Assembly (NCBI RefSeq): GCF_035605935.1
Contig: NZ_DATNGK010000292.1
Coordinates: forward strand, 1 to 28,853
Direction of reading: 5' to 3'
Length of the DNA: 28,853 bases
DNA from: Actinocrinis sp035605935
Lineage (GTDB): Bacteria > Actinomycetota > Actinomycetes > Streptomycetales > Catenulisporaceae
Positions 8,933-16,103 of the stretch are shown here, in pieces; position 1 is the first letter of the stretch, and each line of letters starts with the position of its first letter. The notes below the pieces were generated by a model. That model saw nothing but the letters and a program-made list of their open reading frames with translations. It made no database searches and was not told the origin of the DNA. The position numbers were made by a program, and so were the translations under genes.

Positions 8933-9504
8933 CAGCCCACCTGCTCCGCCGCGGCGGCCTCGCCCGCGCGCTGCACGCCGATCCGGCCGTCGAGCTCGTC
9001 GAGGAAGCGGTCGATGATCCGCTCCTGCAGCGCGGCGTCGGCCGCGCGCTCCCCGACGATCTTGTCGGCCAGTTCCACGGCGAGCTTGCCGAGATCGGCC
9101 TTGAGCACGGAGACCGCGGAGTTGCGGTCGGCGGTCAGCTGCGCCTGCCCGGCGGCCACGATGGACTCGCGCTGCCGGTTGGCCTCCTCGCGGGCCTTGT
9201 CGACCAGCGCGGCGCCCTCGGCCTGGGCCTTGGCCCGCACCTCGGCCGCCTCGTGCCGGGACTCGGCCAGACGCGCGGTGAAGTCGGCCTTGATCCGCTC
9301 GGCCTCGGCCTGCGCGGCCTCGGCCTTGAGCAGACCGCCCTCGATCGCCTCGGTGCGCTCCTCGAGCAGCTTCCTGATACCAGGCAGAGCCTTGACGTAC
9401 AGGAAGAAGAACACGATCGCGAACGCGATGATGCCGAGGATCAGCTCAGGGCCGTCCGGGATGACCGGGTTGTGGTCGGCCAGAATCGTGACCTGGGGTC
9501 CCAC
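8932..9504 (-). CDS. atpF: ATP synthase Fo b subunit
   Basis: The b subunit is the membrane-anchored peripheral stalk that keeps F1 from turning with the rotor. The 190 residues show one membrane helix at about 21-42 (ELILGIIAFAIVFFFLYV). A long charged coiled coil follows, rich in Ala, Glu, Arg and Lys (EERTEAIEGGLLKAEAAQAEAERIK, read in parts). It starts with GTG at 9504, seven bases after a perfect AAGGAGG. That ribosome site lies in a small hairpin. The gene overlaps atpH by one base. Confidence 0.96.
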   Translation of the reverse strand: MGPQVTILADHNPVIPDGPELILGIIAFAIVFFFLYVKALPGIRKLLEERTEAIEGGLLKAEAAQAEAERIKADFTARLAESRHEAAEVRAKAQAEGAALVDKAREEANRQRESIVAAGQAQLTADRNSAVSVLKADLGKLAVELADKIVGERAADAALQERIIDRFLDELDGRIGVQRAGEAAAAEQVG

Positions 9505-9509
9505 GGTAT

Positions 9510-9524
9510 TGCCTCCTTAAGGCA
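9510..9524 (-). promoter_or_regulatory. atpF ribosome binding site inside a small hairpin
   Basis: On the minus strand the bases read TGCCT-TAAGG-AGGCA. The five-base-pair stem is TGCCT/AGGCA, and the perfect Shine-Dalgarno AAGGAGG spans the loop and the 3' arm. The spacing to the GTG start is seven bases. Pairing would partly hide the site, so ribosome entry here may depend on translation of atpE upstream. Confidence 0.45.
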
Positions 9525-9543
9525 GTCGTCCGTGAGGAGCGGC

Positions 9544-9792
9544 TTACTTGAAGACGAACGGCATCACGATGCCGAGGAGCGCGAGCGCCTCGGTCAGCGC
9601 GAAACCGATGAACATGTTCGTGCGGATCATGCCGGCGGCCTCGGGCTGGCGGGCCATGGCCTCGACGCCGTGGCCGAAGATCAGGCCGATTCCGACACCC
9701 GGGCCGATGGCGGCCAGGCCGTACGCGACCGCGCCGAGCGAACCGGTGACGTTGTTAGCGCCGGCGATGATGTCAACAACAGCAGCGGACAT
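9544..9792 (-). CDS. atpE: ATP synthase Fo c subunit (proteolipid)
   Basis: The c subunit forms the proton-driven ring in the membrane. From the ATG at 9792 it is 82 residues (MSAAVVDIIAGANN). I chose this start over the in-frame upstream one at 9831 because AAGGAAA lies ahead of it and the protein then has normal length. Two membrane helices are at about 10-40 and 56-80. The polar loop ARQPEAAG contains RQP (48-50). The proton-carrying carboxylate is E68 in ALTEALAL. The glycine-rich packing region is AAIGPGVGIGLIFG. It follows atpB by 69 bases containing a hairpin, and precedes atpF by 39 bases. Confidence 0.96.
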   Translation of the reverse strand: MSAAVVDIIAGANNVTGSLGAVAYGLAAIGPGVGIGLIFGHGVEAMARQPEAAGMIRTNMFIGFALTEALALLGIVMPFVFK

Positions 9793-9814
9793 GGGTTGCG
9801 TTTCCTTCGGGTCG

Positions 9815-9836
9815 AACCGGCGGCTCTCCACCGGTT
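9815..9836 (-). other. Intercistronic hairpin upstream of atpE
   Basis: AACCGG (9815-9820) pairs with CCGGTT (9831-9836) around a ten-base loop. It lies just upstream of the atpE ribosome site. The c subunit is needed in many copies per enzyme, so a stem that protects or exposes this start would make sense. That role is inference. Confidence 0.45.
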
Positions 9837-9861
9837 GGCTTGTGGGGACTTGCGGTGCAGC

Positions 9862-10674
9862 TCAGTGCCCGGCGTTGTAAGACTCGCCGATGTACTGCGC
9901 GGTAAGGATCGTGAAGATGTAAGCCTGCAGAGCCTGGATCAGCATTTCGAAGGCGGTCAGCACGACCACCATCACCGCTGAGCCGGCCGCGAAGAGCGCG
10001 CCCATCGATGCGCTGGTCAGGTACCAGGTCGCGATCATGAACGTGGCCAGCAGCATGTGGCCGGCGAACATGTTCGCGAACAGCCGGACCATCAGGGTGA
10101 ACGGCTGGATCACCAGGACCCGCAGCCATTCGACTGGAATCAGGATGATGAGCACCGGGACCGGCACTCCGCTGGGAATCACCTTGCGGAGGAAGCCGAT
10201 GAACCCGTTCCGCTTGATCGCCTGGTACCAGTAGGTCAGGTACGTCATCAGCACGCATGCGGCCGGGAACGCGATCTTCGAGGTCGCCGGGAACTGGGCG
10301 ATCGGGATGATCTCCATCAGGTTCATCACCCAGATGAAGAAGAACAGAGAGAACAGGAACGGCACGTAGCGGTCCCCGGACTTGCCGATCATCGGCCGGG
10401 CGATCTGATCCCTGATGAACAGGTATCCGAGCTCTCCCACGTTCTGCGACCCGCGCGGCACCAGCTTCGGCCGGCGGAACGCGAAGTAGAAGTACGTGCA
10501 CACGATCCCGGCGCAGATCAGCGCGAGCAGCATCGGCTTGGTGAAGTGGAACCCGCCGATCGAGAAGATCGGGCTGAAATAGAAGTCATCGAGCGACGGC
10601 GCGGGAAACCCGCACCCGGAGCCCAGGTGGCAGCCCGAGGCGAGCACTGTGCTCGCGGTTGCCGTGGTACTCAC
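9862..10674 (-). CDS. atpB: ATP synthase Fo a subunit
   Basis: Subunit a provides the two proton half-channels beside the c-ring. The 270 residues contain five or six membrane helices. The essential arginine is R197, in PFTLMVRLFANMFAGH. The last helices carry TAFEMLIQALQAYIFTIL (read in parts) with the conserved Glu and Gln. The N-terminal about 45 residues face outside and include FPAPSLDDF. The start is GTG at 10674 with AAGGAG seven bases upstream. A 179-base gap separates it from atpZ. Confidence 0.97.
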   Translation of the reverse strand: MSTTATASTVLASGCHLGSGCGFPAPSLDDFYFSPIFSIGGFHFTKPMLLALICAGIVCTYFYFAFRRPKLVPRGSQNVGELGYLFIRDQIARPMIGKSGDRYVPFLFSLFFFIWVMNLMEIIPIAQFPATSKIAFPAACVLMTYLTYWYQAIKRNGFIGFLRKVIPSGVPVPVLIILIPVEWLRVLVIQPFTLMVRLFANMFAGHMLLATFMIATWYLTSASMGALFAAGSAVMVVVLTAFEMLIQALQAYIFTILTAQYIGESYNAGH

Positions 10675-10800
10675 CGGTTCACTCCTTCGGCTTGGCGCAT
10701 CGCAGTCGCCGGTGCGGGACTGATGTTGAAGTGGGCTTGCAGGACTGTAACTGTCTGGGACTGCTCGAGCCGATTCGCGGGCCCGTTTTCACCGATTTCG

Positions 10801-10819
10801 CCGGCCTGTTCACCGCCGG
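10801..10819 (-). other. Possible hairpin between atpZ and atpB
   Basis: CCGGC (10801-10805) pairs with GCCGG (10815-10819). Outer arms GGCCCG (10780-10785) and CGGGCC (10826-10831) could enclose it. It is weaker than the other stems in the operon, but it lies in the 179-base gap before atpB. Confidence 0.3.
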
Positions 10820-10853
10820 TTCTCGCGGGCCTCGGCTCGGGTACAACGGAGCG

Positions 10854-11126
10854 TCACTTCGCCCGGCTGCCGCCGTTCGCCGCCTTGCTCACGGTGTGGA
10901 TCGTGTACCAGGTCGAGAGCACCACGCCGAAGAGCACGCCGAACAGCAGCAGGATCGGGTGTCCGGTCCACCGTCCGAGAAGGTAGCCGAGTCCGCCGTA
11001 GACGGCGATAGCCGAGACCATATGGCCGACGATGCCCCACATGGTGGCGTCGGTCTGTTTGGCCTCCTCCAGCACCGACTTGTCGTCGGCGGGCGGCTCA
11101 GCGGGTGTTCGGGTCGTCGGGCTCAT
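10854..11126 (-). CDS. atpZ: Small AtpZ/AtpI-family membrane protein
   Basis: This 90-residue protein has a hydrophilic N-terminus of about 30 residues and two membrane helices, at about 33-52 and 58-78. The glycine-rich turn GGLGYLLGRWTGHP is the mark of AtpZ-type proteins (putative ATP synthase accessory, often tied to Mg/Ca transport or ring assembly). The start is ATG at 11126. It sits between atpI and atpB. The family call rests on the GYLLGRWTG pattern and the position. The gene symbol is the usual family name; its role in this organism is not known. Confidence 0.75.
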   Translation of the reverse strand: MSPTTRTPAEPPADDKSVLEEAKQTDATMWGIVGHMVSAIAVYGGLGYLLGRWTGHPILLLFGVLFGVVLSTWYTIHTVSKAANGGSRAK

Positions 11127-11259
11127 CGCCCGCCCCGGTGCGCGCTCCCGCGTGCTCCCGGCAGAGTTCGGCTCCGCGGCGGCGCCGCAACGAGTGGCCG
11201 GGACGCGCGCGGTGGCTGATCCGGGCGGCGGCTCGTCGGCGCATGGTGGTCATCGGGGC

Positions 11260-11661
11260 TCACAGCTGCCCGGGCTCGACGTAGAAGGTCTTGGCCTTCA
11301 TCCACGAGCGCACTTGGGTGCCGCTCCAGCACAGGACGCACGCGATCGCGGTGATCCCGAAGGCCCGCGGGTTGAACAGCGTGGTGTCGCGGAACTGTGC
11401 GGTGACCACGGCGAGAATCAGGATCTTGACGAGGTAGGTGGCCAGCGCGGTGATCATCATGCTCTGCGGGCTCACCCGCGCCGCGCGGCCGACCACTACC
11501 GTGGAGATCAAGAAGAAGAGGGTGACCATGAGCAGCGCCAGCGCGGCGCCGAGCACTCCCTTGCCGCCCGCGGCGATGCCTGCGATGACGGCGCACAGCA
11601 CACCAACGGCCGCCGTGGGCACGGCACATTGCCGTAGCGCGCGGACGTCGTCGGCCTGCAT
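11260..11661 (-). CDS. atpI: ATP synthase protein I-like membrane protein
   Basis: A 133-residue protein with four predicted membrane helices (about 13-33, 36-56, 70-88 and 99-115). It lies first in the atp operon, where AtpI is found; AtpI helps assemble the c-ring in several bacteria. Actinobacterial AtpI proteins diverge strongly in sequence, so the call relies mainly on topology and place. The segment MMITALATYLVKILILAVV (read in parts) fits the family. The start is ATG at 11661, about 130 bases downstream of a candidate promoter. Confidence 0.7.
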   Translation of the reverse strand: MQADDVRALRQCAVPTAAVGVLCAVIAGIAAGGKGVLGAALALLMVTLFFLISTVVVGRAARVSPQSMMITALATYLVKILILAVVTAQFRDTTLFNPRAFGITAIACVLCWSGTQVRSWMKAKTFYVEPGQL

Positions 11662-11796
11662 GGTGTGGCTCCGGAGGGCTCGTGGGGTCTGGGCTCGGGG
11701 TCACGGGCTGCGTCATATGCTGCGTCGTATTAAGTGCGTGCGGGCGGGCAGGTTCCATCGGCTGCGGTCGTGTCCTCGATGGTTCCTTGCTCGTGA

Positions 11797-11825
11797 AACC
11801 TATCACAAACGGCAGAGCACGTCTT
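11797..11825 (-). promoter_or_regulatory. Candidate promoter of the atp operon
   Basis: On the minus strand AAGACG (11820-11825) and TAGGTT (11797-11802) are 17 bases apart. The -10 fits the actinobacterial TAnnnT pattern and the -35 shares GAC with TTGAC. They lie in the 252-base gap before atpI and leave a leader of about 130 bases. I see no other good pair there. Confidence 0.4.
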
Positions 11826-11913
11826 TACCTGGTCGGCGTGGTCTCGATCACGTACGACACGCGGGAAGTGCCGATTTCCTCGCGTATCCAGCCACTGATT
11901 GCGCAGCCGCAGC

Positions 11914-13194
11914 TCAGCTATGCGGCCGCCGCGTTTCTGAGGCACTGTGCACAAGGTCGGGCCACTGCGGAGGCGTCGCGCCCTCGGTGTGGAAAGCCGC
12001 CGCGACCGGAGCGCCCCGGCGTGCGCGGGCGGCGGCGTGCCGCGCGGAACGCCGATCCGCGCGCGCGTCCATGCGCCTACGCACCTGCGGGAGCAAGAGG
12101 ATCAGCAGCCACAGGCCGAGGGCGCCCATCGCGAAGAGGATCGGCGGGCGGTGCGGCGGCGTGACGGTTACCAGGATCACGGCCCCGGAGATCAGAGCGG
12201 CCCACAGGTACATGATCAGAACCGCGCGTTGCCTGGAGTGGCCGATCTCCAGCAGCCGGTGGTGCAAATGCTGCTTGTCCGCGGAGAAGGGCGAAAGCCC
12301 GGCGGCAGTGCGCCGGACCACCGCCATGATCATGTCGATCATCGGCAGCGCCAGGCAGGAGAACGGCAGCACCAGCGGGATGTAGACGGCCAGGCTCTTG
12401 TGCGTCGCCGCGGTCTGCGTGTGCGCGGCCTGCAGCATCAGGTCCTGGTCGATCTGGCCGATGGCCAGAATGGTGGTGGCGGCCAGCAGCAGGCCAAGCA
12501 GCATCGAGCCGGTGTCGCCCATGAAGATGCGAGCCGGGGACCAGTTGTGGCACAGGAAGCCCAAGCACATCCCGACCACGATCGCGGCGATCATCACCGC
12601 CGGGGCGGCGCTCGAGATGAAGTAGCCGACCTGAAGCCGGTAGCCGAAAACGAAGAACGCGAGGGCGGCGATGGCGCACATACCGGCGGCCAGCCCGTCG
12701 AGCCAGTCCACGAAGTTCACCGCGTTGATCATGATGACCACGATGAGGATCGACAGCACGGCGGAACTGGTCGGGTCGAGCACGACCGTGCCGTAGCCCG
12801 GGATAGGCAGCCACTGGATCTGCACGCCCTTGAGCACCATCACGGAGGCGGCGAAGACCTGCCCGGCCAGCTTGATCAGCGCGTCGACGCCCCAGCGGTC
12901 GTCGATGACGCCGAGCAGGATGAGCAGGCCGGAACCCAGCAGCAGACCGGGAACCGCCGTCGACTCGGTGTAAACCCACTGGTGCAGCATCGGCATGTGC
13001 CTGGCGAACAACAGTGCGGCGAGGAACCCGAAGTACATCGCCACGCCGCCGAGCCGGGGGGTGGGCACGGTGTGCACGTCACGCTCGCGAACCTCGGGCG
13101 GGGGTGCGAAGCGGATGGCGGCCACGCGGACCAGCCCGGTGGTCAAATAAGTGACCACCCAGGCGACCGCCAAGACGACCAGATACTCGCGCAT
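11914..13194 (-). CDS. WecA/MraY-type undecaprenyl-phosphate sugar-1-phosphate transferase
   Basis: An integral membrane enzyme that moves a sugar-1-phosphate (often GlcNAc-1-P) from its nucleotide carrier to a polyprenyl phosphate, starting a cell-envelope polymer. The 426 residues have about ten or eleven membrane helices. The family's Asp motifs are visible: IDD (97-99), NFVDWLDGLAAG (160-171), RIFMGDTGS (222-230) and the His loop SADKQHLHHRLL (304-315). The last of these is typical of WecA rather than MraY. The Trp in NFVDWLDG stands where Gly is common. About 60 extra polar, Arg/Ala-rich residues form a cytoplasmic tail. The start is ATG at 13194, with only a weak ribosome site. It lies downstream of glyA, and the same neighbour is known from Streptomyces. 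The exact sugar cannot be read from the sequence. Confidence 0.9.
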   Translation of the reverse strand: MREYLVVLAVAWVVTYLTTGLVRVAAIRFAPPPEVRERDVHTVPTPRLGGVAMYFGFLAALLFARHMPMLHQWVYTESTAVPGLLLGSGLLILLGVIDDRWGVDALIKLAGQVFAASVMVLKGVQIQWLPIPGYGTVVLDPTSSAVLSILIVVIMINAVNFVDWLDGLAAGMCAIAALAFFVFGYRLQVGYFISSAAPAVMIAAIVVGMCLGFLCHNWSPARIFMGDTGSMLLGLLLAATTILAIGQIDQDLMLQAAHTQTAATHKSLAVYIPLVLPFSCLALPMIDMIMAVVRRTAAGLSPFSADKQHLHHRLLEIGHSRQRAVLIMYLWAALISGAVILVTVTPPHRPPILFAMGALGLWLLILLLPQVRRRMDARADRRSARHAAARARRGAPVAAAFHTEGATPPQWPDLVHSASETRRPHS

Positions 13195-13351
13195 CTAGCT
13201 TCGCTCGCCGCCTTCCGGCCGGGGTCAGTGTCGGTGATCAGGGTACGCCGGTCCTCACCTATCAAGAGGACGCCCACCAGCACCGCCCGGTTGCCCGCGT
13301 ACCGCCGCAACAGCACCTTAGAGCCATCAAACGGCGGATCAACCTGTTTGC

Positions 13352-13374
13352 CCGGCCGTGTTGTCGCCGGCCGG
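13352..13374 (-). terminator. Hairpin after glyA
   Basis: CCGGCCG (13352-13358) pairs with CGGCCGG (13368-13374) around nine bases, three bases past the glyA stop. It is GC-rich with no T-run. It could be a partial terminator or an mRNA end between glyA and the glycosyltransferase, which has 183 bases of its own leader space. Confidence 0.5.
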
Positions 13375-13377
13375 TAG

Positions 13378-14712
13378 TCAGGCCTGGTAGAGCGGGAATT
13401 CGTCGACCAACTCGGCGACTTCCTTCTGCACCTCGGCGGCGACGGAGCCGTCGGCGTCGCGGACCGCGCGCCCGACGAGCGCCGCGATCCGGTGCATCTC
13501 AGGCTCCTTCATCCCTTGAGTGGTCACGGTCGCGGTCCCGACCCGCAGGCCCGAGGTGACCATCGGCTTGGCCGAGTCGTACGGCACGCAGCTGCGGTTG
13601 AGCATGATTCCGGCGCGCTCGCAGCGCAGTTCCGCCTCACGGCCGGTGACTTTCACCCCGTCGGCCGTCCGTACCGCGACGCCCGCCGCGCCGCGCAGGT
13701 CCAGTACGGCCAAGTGGGTGTCCGTGCCGCCGGACACCGGGCGCATGCCCTCCTGCGCGAGCGCGGTCGTGAGGGCGCGCGCGTTCGACACGACCTGCGT
13801 CGCGTAATTGCGGAACTCGGGCCGCGAGGCCTCCGCGAACGCGACCGCCTTGGCCGCGATCGCGTGCATCAGCGGGCCGCCCTGCGAGAACGGGAATACG
13901 GCGCGGTCGATCGCGGAGGCCAGTTCGGCGCGGCACAGGATCGCCCCGCCGCGCGGGCCACGCAGCGTCTTGTGCGTGGTCAAGGTGACGACATCGGCGT
14001 ACGGGACGGGCGAGGGGATGGCCCGCCCGGCGACGAGCCCGGCGAAGTGCGCGGCGTCGACCAGTAGATACGCGCCGACCTCGTTGGCGATCGAGCGGAA
14101 CGCGGCGAAGTCGATCAGCCGGGAGTAAGCAGTCGCCCCGCAGATGATCAGCTTGGGCCGGTGCGAACGGGCCAGGTCGCGCACCCGGTCGTAGTCGATC
14201 AGCTCGGTGTCCTCCCTGACCGGGTAGCCGAGGGTTTCGAACCAGGTGCCGGAGAAGTTGCCCTGCGCGCCGTGGGTGAGGTGGCCGCCGTGTTGCAGCG
14301 CCATGGCCAGCACCCGGTCGCCGGGAGTGAGCAGCGCGGCGAAAACGGCGAGGTTCGCGGCCGCTCCGGTGTGCGGCTGGATGTTCGCGTGATCGGCGCC
14401 GAACAAGGCGCACGCCCGGTCGACGCCCAGGCGCTCGGCCGCGTCGACCTGTGCGCAGCCTCCGTAGTAGCGCCGTCCCGGGTAGCCCTCGGCGTATTTG
14501 TTCGACAGCACCGAGCCGAGCGCGGCCAGCACGGCGGGTGAGGCCGGGTTCTCGCTGGCGATCAGCTGCAGGGTGCCGCGCTGGCGCTCGAGTTCGTCCA
14601 GGAGCACCCCGGCGATCTGCGGATCGGTGCGCACCAGCGCGCCGTAGTCCGGGCCGAAGAAGGGGGCGATCGGGTCGGCCGAGGTCGATCGGGGAGCGGC
14701 GACTGGGGACAT
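13378..14712 (-). CDS. glyA: Serine hydroxymethyltransferase
   Basis: A PLP enzyme that interconverts serine and glycine and loads tetrahydrofolate with a one-carbon unit. From the ATG at 14712 (MSPVAAPRST) it has 444 residues. GGAG lies eight bases upstream of this start, which fits better than the in-frame start at 14805. The PLP lysine is K248 in TTHKTLRGPRGG. Other marks are IASENPASPAVL, NKYAEGYPGRRYYGG, NIQPHTGAAAN and the Asp/His of LLVDAAHFAG. The length is slightly above the usual 415-430 because of the N-terminus. It is transcribed away from rpf and heads a unit with the glycosyltransferase; the atp genes follow on the same strand from their own candidate promoter. Confidence 0.95.
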   Translation of the reverse strand: MSPVAAPRSTSADPIAPFFGPDYGALVRTDPQIAGVLLDELERQRGTLQLIASENPASPAVLAALGSVLSNKYAEGYPGRRYYGGCAQVDAAERLGVDRACALFGADHANIQPHTGAAANLAVFAALLTPGDRVLAMALQHGGHLTHGAQGNFSGTWFETLGYPVREDTELIDYDRVRDLARSHRPKLIICGATAYSRLIDFAAFRSIANEVGAYLLVDAAHFAGLVAGRAIPSPVPYADVVTLTTHKTLRGPRGGAILCRAELASAIDRAVFPFSQGGPLMHAIAAKAVAFAEASRPEFRNYATQVVSNARALTTALAQEGMRPVSGGTDTHLAVLDLRGAAGVAVRTADGVKVTGREAELRCERAGIMLNRSCVPYDSAKPMVTSGLRVGTATVTTQGMKEPEMHRIAALVGRAVRDADGSVAAEVQKEVAELVDEFPLYQA

Positions 14713-14784
14713 GACCAACGCTCCAAGCTTCGGGGGCGCGGGGAAGATCGCGCGGTTTGCGGGGAATGCCGGATCTTTCCTCAC

Positions 14785-14790
14785 ACCATA
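14785..14790 (-). promoter_or_regulatory. Possible -10 box of glyA
   Basis: On the minus strand this reads TATGGT, fitting TAnnnT. It would place the start of transcription about 65 bases ahead of the glyA ATG. There is no convincing -35 at the right distance. Confidence 0.3.
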
Positions 14791-15005
14791 GGCCGCGCGG
14801 GCCAAGACGGCACTGGCAAGAGGTCACCCGAACGGAAGCGCAGTCGCGTCGGGTAACCGGTGAGGGGTCCGTCACGATGTGCCACAGACATAACGGAGAG
14901 CATTGAGTCCGGCGCACTGTGTGCAACGAAACCCGTTGCGGATCAACAGAAAGTCGCGAATCAAGGACCGTTCGTTCATGTGAGATCCCCCACAGGGGCT
15001 CAAAG

Positions 15006-15035
15006 TTGAGTTTCGCGGCGCGGCCTGCTTACGGT
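15006..15035 (+). promoter_or_regulatory. Candidate rpf promoter
   Basis: TTGAGT (15006-15011) and TACGGT (15030-15035) are 18 bases apart and fit the main actinobacterial sigma factor. The expected transcription start, about 15042, falls just before the first paired strand of the riboswitch, which supports both calls. Confidence 0.55.
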
Positions 15036-15043
15036 CGATCCCG

Positions 15044-15269
15044 TTCGCCAACGCGGACCACGTGGCCGGCACGCCGAATCCTGCCCACCGCCCACGCCGT
15101 AACCCAGACCCGAGGGGCAGGAGCGGAGGAACCACTTCTTTCCGCCGGACAGGGCGGCTGCCGGGTGAATCGAGGCAGCGGCCCGGTGCAGGTCCGGCTC
15201 GGGGTGAATCCGTGTATCGCGGTAGGGCCACATCTCCGGCCCGAATCCGACAGCTCACTTCGTAGGCGT
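15044..15269 (+). promoter_or_regulatory. c-di-AMP (ydaO-yuaA) riboswitch upstream of rpf
   Basis: The strongest match is the 3' core CCGAATCCGACAGCTCACTT followed by CGTAGGCG, almost the ydaO consensus (CCGAATCCGTCAGCTAACCT, CGTAAGCG). Also present are GAGCGGAGGAACCA (15120-15133) for the 5' GAGCGGGGGACCCA-type segment, GGGGTGAATC (15201-15210) and AGGG before the core. The closing stem can form between CGCC (15046-15049) and GGCG (15265-15268). This RNA senses cyclic di-AMP and is known to precede resuscitation-promoting factor genes in actinomycetes, where the ligand lowers expression. The aptamer ends only two bases before the GGAGAGG ribosome site (15271-15277), leaving no room for a separate terminator there. 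A second GGGTGAATC (15163-15171) lies in the expanded middle part. Confidence 0.88.
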
Positions 15270-15289
15270 GGGAGAGGAATCGCTTTTCC

Positions 15290-15973
15290 ATGTCCATTCG
15301 TCGTGCTTCCAACGTGCCCGCAGAGGCTGCGGGCGGGCGTCATCGCAAGCCGTCTTATGCCCGCCGGATGATCGCCACGGCGGCGGTCGCCGGCGCGGGT
15401 GTGACGATTCCGCTGCTGGTCGCGGGTTCGGCGCACGCATCCTCGATCAACTGGGACGCCGTCGCGCAGTGCGAGTCCGGCGGCAACTGGGCCATCAACA
15501 CCGGCAACGGCTTCTACGGTGGTCTGCAGTTCACCGAGTCGACCTGGCTCGGCTACGGCGGCGGCGCCTACGCGCACTACGCCAACCAGGCCAGCCGCAC
15601 CCAGCAGATCGCCATCGCGGAGAAGGTCCTCGCCGGGCAGGGCATCGGCGCCTGGCCCGTCTGCGGTCCGCGTGGCTACTCCTCCGGCGGCAGCTACACC
15701 ACCACCAACGCCAACGGCGCTGGCTCCGGCTCAAGCAGCAGCCACAAGTCGACCAAGGCCAAGCACTACTCGGCTCCGGTCCAGAAGTCGCACACCGTCA
15801 CCGCTCCGGCCAAGACCACCGGCCACAGCTACACGGTCGTCTCCGGCGACACGCTGTCCGGGATCGCGGCCAAGGAGGGCATCTCCAACTGGGAGACCCT
15901 GTACCAGGACAACCAGTCGGTTGTCGGCTCGAACCCGAACCTGATCTTCCCGGGCCAGGTCCTGCACTTCTGA
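15290..15973 (+). CDS. rpf: Resuscitation-promoting factor, secreted, with LysM domain
   Basis: Rpf proteins are secreted cell-wall lytic transglycosylase-like enzymes that cut peptidoglycan and help dormant cells or spores resume growth. The 227 residues show a signal peptide of about 50 with a twin-Arg-containing basic start and an AHA|SS cleavage site. An Rpf domain follows at 52-126, with the catalytic Glu E62 in AQCESGGNWA, the FYGGLQFTESTW motif and a likely disulfide C61-C125. A Gly/Ser/Thr-rich linker covers 130-178. A LysM peptidoglycan-binding domain at 180-227 carries YTVVSGDTLSGIA and NLIFPGQVLHF. The start is ATG at 15290, 12 bases after GGAGAGG. It is the only clear core gene on the plus strand and is set into an otherwise minus-strand block. 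Control is probably by the c-di-AMP riboswitch just upstream. Confidence 0.96.
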   Translation: MSIRRASNVPAEAAGGRHRKPSYARRMIATAAVAGAGVTIPLLVAGSAHASSINWDAVAQCESGGNWAINTGNGFYGGLQFTESTWLGYGGGAYAHYANQASRTQQIAIAEKVLAGQGIGAWPVCGPRGYSSGGSYTTTNANGAGSGSSSSHKSTKAKHYSAPVQKSHTVTAPAKTTGHSYTVVSGDTLSGIAAKEGISNWETLYQDNQSVVGSNPNLIFPGQVLHF

Positions 15974-16008
15974 GCCTGAACCGGTAAGCACAGCGGTCCG
16001 CACGCACT

Positions 16009-16044
16009 GAGGCCCGGCTCCCTTTCGCAAGGGAGCCGGGCCTC
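16009..16044. terminator. Strong bidirectional terminator between rpf and tsaC
   Basis: A perfect 16-base-pair stem: GAGGCCCGGCTCCCTT (16009-16024) and AAGGGAGCCGGGCCTC (16029-16044) around a TCGC loop. It lies between the converging rpf and tsaC genes, 36 bases after the rpf stop. There is no long T-run, as is common in high-GC bacteria. Its symmetry lets it serve both strands. Confidence 0.88.
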
Positions 16045-16103
16045 GGTGTGCTTGTATTGTGCGCTCGTGTCGTGTGCTTCTTCGGCGCACTTCTGAAGAA
16101 CCG

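Larger units (their letters stand above)
14713..15043. other. Divergent control region between glyA and rpf
   Basis: These 331 bases hold the glyA leader with a possible -10 (14785-14790), an inverted repeat CCCC/GGGG at about 14987-14998 just ahead of the rpf -35, and the rpf promoter (15006-15035). A 35-codon reading on the minus strand (14872-14979) with a CxxC is the only small open frame of note, and I do not count it as a gene. I see no tRNA or repeat element. Confidence 0.5.

Noticed and set aside
9793..9831. Longer atpE start giving MESRRFDPKETQP before the c subunit
   Set aside because: The segment contains the ribosome site of the ATG at 9792 and is not part of c subunits; the shorter start gives a normal 82-residue protein.
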